64,000 nucleotides of DNA from Cryobacterium lactosi. Its GTDB lineage: Bacteria; Actinomycetota; Actinomycetes; Actinomycetales; Microbacteriaceae. The notes below the pieces were generated by a model. The model did not search any database and had not been told where the DNA came from. It saw only the letters and a program-made list of their open reading frames with translations. Of the stretch, positions 62,186-64,000 are shown in pieces. The position numbers were made by a program, and so were the translations under genes. The DNA lies in the NCBI RefSeq assembly GCF_004403945.1, contig NZ_SOHM01000011.1:62358-126357 (forward strand), given 5' to 3'. The first letter of the stretch is position 1. The number at the start of each line of letters is the position of its first letter.

Positions 62186-62604
62186 GCTGCCGCGAACTCC
62201 ACCACGGCGGGTTCGGACTGTGCCCCGCGCTCGGCCTGCTCGCGCACCTGGATCTGTACCGTGCCGTGGTCGATGCGCACCGGGAAGGTGCGGAGCACGT
62301 AGTCGAGTGAGGTGAAGCACTCGCCGGTTTCGAGGTCGTAGACCTGTTTGTGCAGCGGTGAGGCCAGGGTGGGCCGGGCGCCGCGGGAGCCGACGATCCC
62401 CCGGCTCATCACGAAGGAGCCCGTCGCCGGGTCCTGGTTGGACACGGCGTACAGGCTGCCGTCCGGCAGCAGCACCAGGGCGACCTGCACACCGTCGATC
62501 AGCGCGGCCTCCCCCCAGAGCGGTTCGAGGCTGTCGAGGGCGCACACGCTGGTCCACTCGGCGGCGGTGCCTGCGGAGTCGTGCGAGTCGGTGGGTGTGT
62601 GCAC
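62182..62604 (-). CDS. nirD: nitrite reductase small subunit NirD
   Basis: A 140-residue Rieske-fold protein without the Rieske Cys/His ligands, as expected for NirD: EWTSVCALDSLEPLWGEAALIDGVQVALVLLPDGSLYAVSNQDPATGSFVMSRGIVG and SPLHKQVYDLETGECF. It assists NirB in reducing nitrite to ammonium with NADH. It starts with GTG at 62604 after GGAGGATCCC. Unusually, it is divergent from nirB and co-transcribed with the siroheme chelatase. Confidence 0.92.
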   Translation of the reverse strand: MHTPTDSHDSAGTAAEWTSVCALDSLEPLWGEAALIDGVQVALVLLPDGSLYAVSNQDPATGSFVMSRGIVGSRGARPTLASPLHKQVYDLETGECFTSLDYVLRTFPVRIDHGTVQIQVREQAERGAQSEPAVVEFAAA

Positions 62605-62671
62605 GGGATCCTCCAGTGGGTGGGCGAGACGCGGGTCGAGCGGTTGCTGGTGTCAACGGTAGGCAGCCCGC

Positions 62672-62709
62672 GTGACGGTCATCCTGCGAGGCCGTGACGA
62701 TCGCGTAAC
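62672..62709. promoter_or_regulatory. GlnR-like box between nirD and nirB
   Basis: GTGAC (62672), GTGAC (62694) and GTAAC (62705) lie in register with 11-bp steps; the missing step at 62683 (CCTGC) is degenerate. This fits gTnAC-N6-GaAAC-type GlnR boxes and matches the site before narK. It is 127-164 bp upstream of the nirB ATG and 68-105 bp upstream of the nirD start, so it could serve both. Confidence 0.6.
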
Positions 62710-62835
62710 GAAGACCTCTCAGTGCTCCCAAAACGACGTGAGGCGCCCGTCACACTCCGTTACGTCGGGGACACGGCAGAGAAATCGCCGACTTTTAGGC
62801 TGACGGAACAGCTCATGACTCGGAAAGGCCATCCC

Positions 62836-64000
62836 ATGGACAACGTCACCCCCGCCCCGGATCACTCCGGCACGCCCCGACGCGTCGTGGTGATCGGCGG
62901 CGGCCCCGCCGCCCACAGGTTCACCGAAGCGATGGCAGCCCGCGCGACCGCGGCCGGCAGCATCGCACACACCGTGACGGTGTTCGGCGAGGAGCCGCAC
63001 CTGCCCTACGACCGGGTGGCGCTGTCCCGCCGTCTGGTCGATTCAGAAGACCTCACCCTCGGCGACACCACGCTCTGGGATGCCGAGGCGATCAGCTACC
63101 GCGGCGGCAGCACGGTCGTCGGCCTCGACGCCGAGACCAAGGCCATCACCCTCGAAGGTGGCGAACGCGTCGACTACGACGACCTCGTCTTCGCCACCGG
63201 CTCCGCGGCCACCGTGCCGCCTATCCCCGGCGCCGAGGCCGGCCACGTCTACCGCACCCTCGAAGACGTCGACTTCCTCGTCGGTGAGATCACCCGGCTG
63301 CGGGAACGCCTGGGCCGTCCGGCCAACGTCGTCGTCGTCGGCGGCGGACTGCTCGGCCTCGAGGCCGCCGGCGGTCTCGCCAGGCTCGGCGCCGCATCCA
63401 CCCTGGTGCACTCGGGCAACTGGTTGATGAGCGCCCAGCTCGACGAGGGTGCCGGCCAAGCGCTCGGCCGGCTGATCGGCGCGCAGGGCATCACCCTGGC
63501 CCTCGGCACCCGGCCCACCGAGATCTTGCGCTCCCCCACCGGACGGGTCCTCGGCGTCGCCCTCGGCAACGGAACCCAGCTGCACGCCGATCTGGTGGTC
63601 TTCTCCATCGGCATCACCCCGCGCGACGAAATCGCCCGCGCGGCGGGCCTGGACCTCGGCCCGCGCGGCGGCATCGTCATCGGCGACGACTGCCGTACCT
63701 CCGCCGCCGATATCTGGGCCATCGGCGAGGTGGCCAGCATCAACGGCGTCTGCGTGGGCCTGGTCGCCCCGGCCAACGCCATGGCCGAGGTCGCCGCCGA
63801 CCGTCTGCACGGCGGCGAGGCCCTCTTCCCCGGCATCGACGACGCCACCAAGCTCAAGCTCTCCGGCGTGGAGGTGGCCAGCTTCGGCGACGCCCTGGGC
63901 CGCACCGAACACTGCCTCGAAGTGGTCTACGCCGATCCGGCCCGCGGCCTGTACCAGAAGATCGTCGTCACGGGCGATGCCAAGACCCTGCTCGGTGGCA
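62836..64000 (+). CDS. nirB: nitrite reductase large subunit NirB, N-terminal part (runs off the window)
   Basis: The first 388 residues. An FAD/NAD(P)-binding start (RRVVVIGGGPAAHRFTEAM), EEPHLPYDRVALSRRL, DDLVFATGSAATVPPIPGAEAGHVYRTLEDVD, second dinucleotide loop NVVVVGGGLLGLEAAGGLARLG and ADLVVFSIGITPRDEIARAAGLDL are all typical of NirB. The [2Fe-2S] and siroheme domains lie outside the window. It reduces nitrite to ammonium in the cytoplasm with NirD. GGAAAGG precedes the ATG at 62836. Confidence 0.92.
   Translation, partial: MDNVTPAPDHSGTPRRVVVIGGGPAAHRFTEAMAARATAAGSIAHTVTVFGEEPHLPYDRVALSRRLVDSEDLTLGDTTLWDAEAISYRGGSTVVGLDAETKAITLEGGERVDYDDLVFATGSAATVPPIPGAEAGHVYRTLEDVDFLVGEITRLRERLGRPANVVVVGGGLLGLEAAGGLARLGAASTLVHSGNWLMSAQLDEGAGQALGRLIGAQGITLALGTRPTEILRSPTGRVLGVALGNGTQLHADLVVFSIGITPRDEIARAAGLDLGPRGGIVIGDDCRTSAADIWAIGEVASINGVCVGLVAPANAMAEVAADRLHGGEALFPGIDDATKLKLSGVEVASFGDALGRTEHCLEVVYADPARGLYQKIVVTGDAKTLLGG

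Noticed and set aside
1..64000. Prophage, insertion sequence or integrative element
   Set aside because: No transposase, integrase, phage structural gene or tRNA-attached direct repeat was found on either strand, despite island-like gene content.

Overview
The window reads as chromosome of a high-G+C actinobacterium, most likely a member of the Microbacteriaceae (Cryobacterium-like). The reasons are strong G/C third-position bias, densely packed genes, a DinB-fold protein of the mycothiol-associated family, an LLM/FMN-reductase duo of the CE1758/CE1759 type, a DUF4011 helicase of the kind common in this family, and an rpsO/pnp/M16-peptidase/dapB backbone in actinobacterial order. The genus is an inference. 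No tRNA, rRNA, CRISPR array, transposase, integrase or phage gene was seen.

Layout. (1) 1-682: 5' part of dapB and a GNAT acetyltransferase. (2) 705-15289: a xylan/aldouronate utilisation island. A minus-strand eight-gene operon (GH3, LplB- and YtcP-type permeases, binding lipoprotein, YesL-like protein, GH42, GH67 alpha-glucuronidase, ManD mannonate dehydratase) is divergent from a LacI-family regulator and a CE7 acetylxylan esterase. TTTCGAAA palindromes lie in the shared promoter region. (3) 15296-23044: histidine phosphatase, M16 peptidase, aldo/keto reductase, glutathione peroxidase, a PCD-VOC fusion, an Lrp regulator and pnp. (4) 23300-27522: pyrK-pyrD (class 1B dihydroorotate dehydrogenase, with a dispersed repeat translated inside PyrK) and the LLM/FMN-reductase pair. 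(5) 27654-35529: ROK regulator and GH13 alpha-glucosidase, APC permease, PfpI-like protein, fructosamine kinase-like protein, a two-gene membrane/HTH module behind a double palindrome, and rpsO. (6) 35743-41897: an 1816-residue DUF4011/SF1 helicase with a degenerate nuclease-like C-terminus, and a DinB-fold protein. (7) 41977-45451: dhaK, dhaL, HAD phosphatase and class II aldolase in an overlapping operon. (8) 45563-49814: Na+/H+ antiporter, AI-2E family protein and glutathione-independent formaldehyde dehydrogenase. (9) 49946-55563: mobA, moeA, a 2'-5' RNA ligase-like protein, a DUF6457-like protein and an FdhF/YdeP molybdo-oxidoreductase. (10) 55678-64000: nitrate/nitrite assimilation (narK, nasA-like, nasB-like, nirD, CbiX-type chelatase, 5' part of nirB) with GlnR-like boxes upstream of narK and nirB.

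How the parts work together. The island would import xylan fragments carrying glucuronate, remove acetyl, glucuronosyl and xylosyl groups inside the cell, and feed glucuronate-derived mannonate to KDG. The right end makes molybdenum cofactor and uses it for nitrate reduction. NirBD then reduces nitrite, with CbiX supplying siroheme. Formaldehyde dehydrogenase and the FdhF/YdeP protein may form a C1 detoxification branch.

The observations most worth following are the helicase with its altered nuclease motif, the dhaKL-HAD-aldolase operon of unknown substrate, the membrane/HTH module with its paired operators, the repeat translated inside pyrK, and the actinobacterial aldouronate island.
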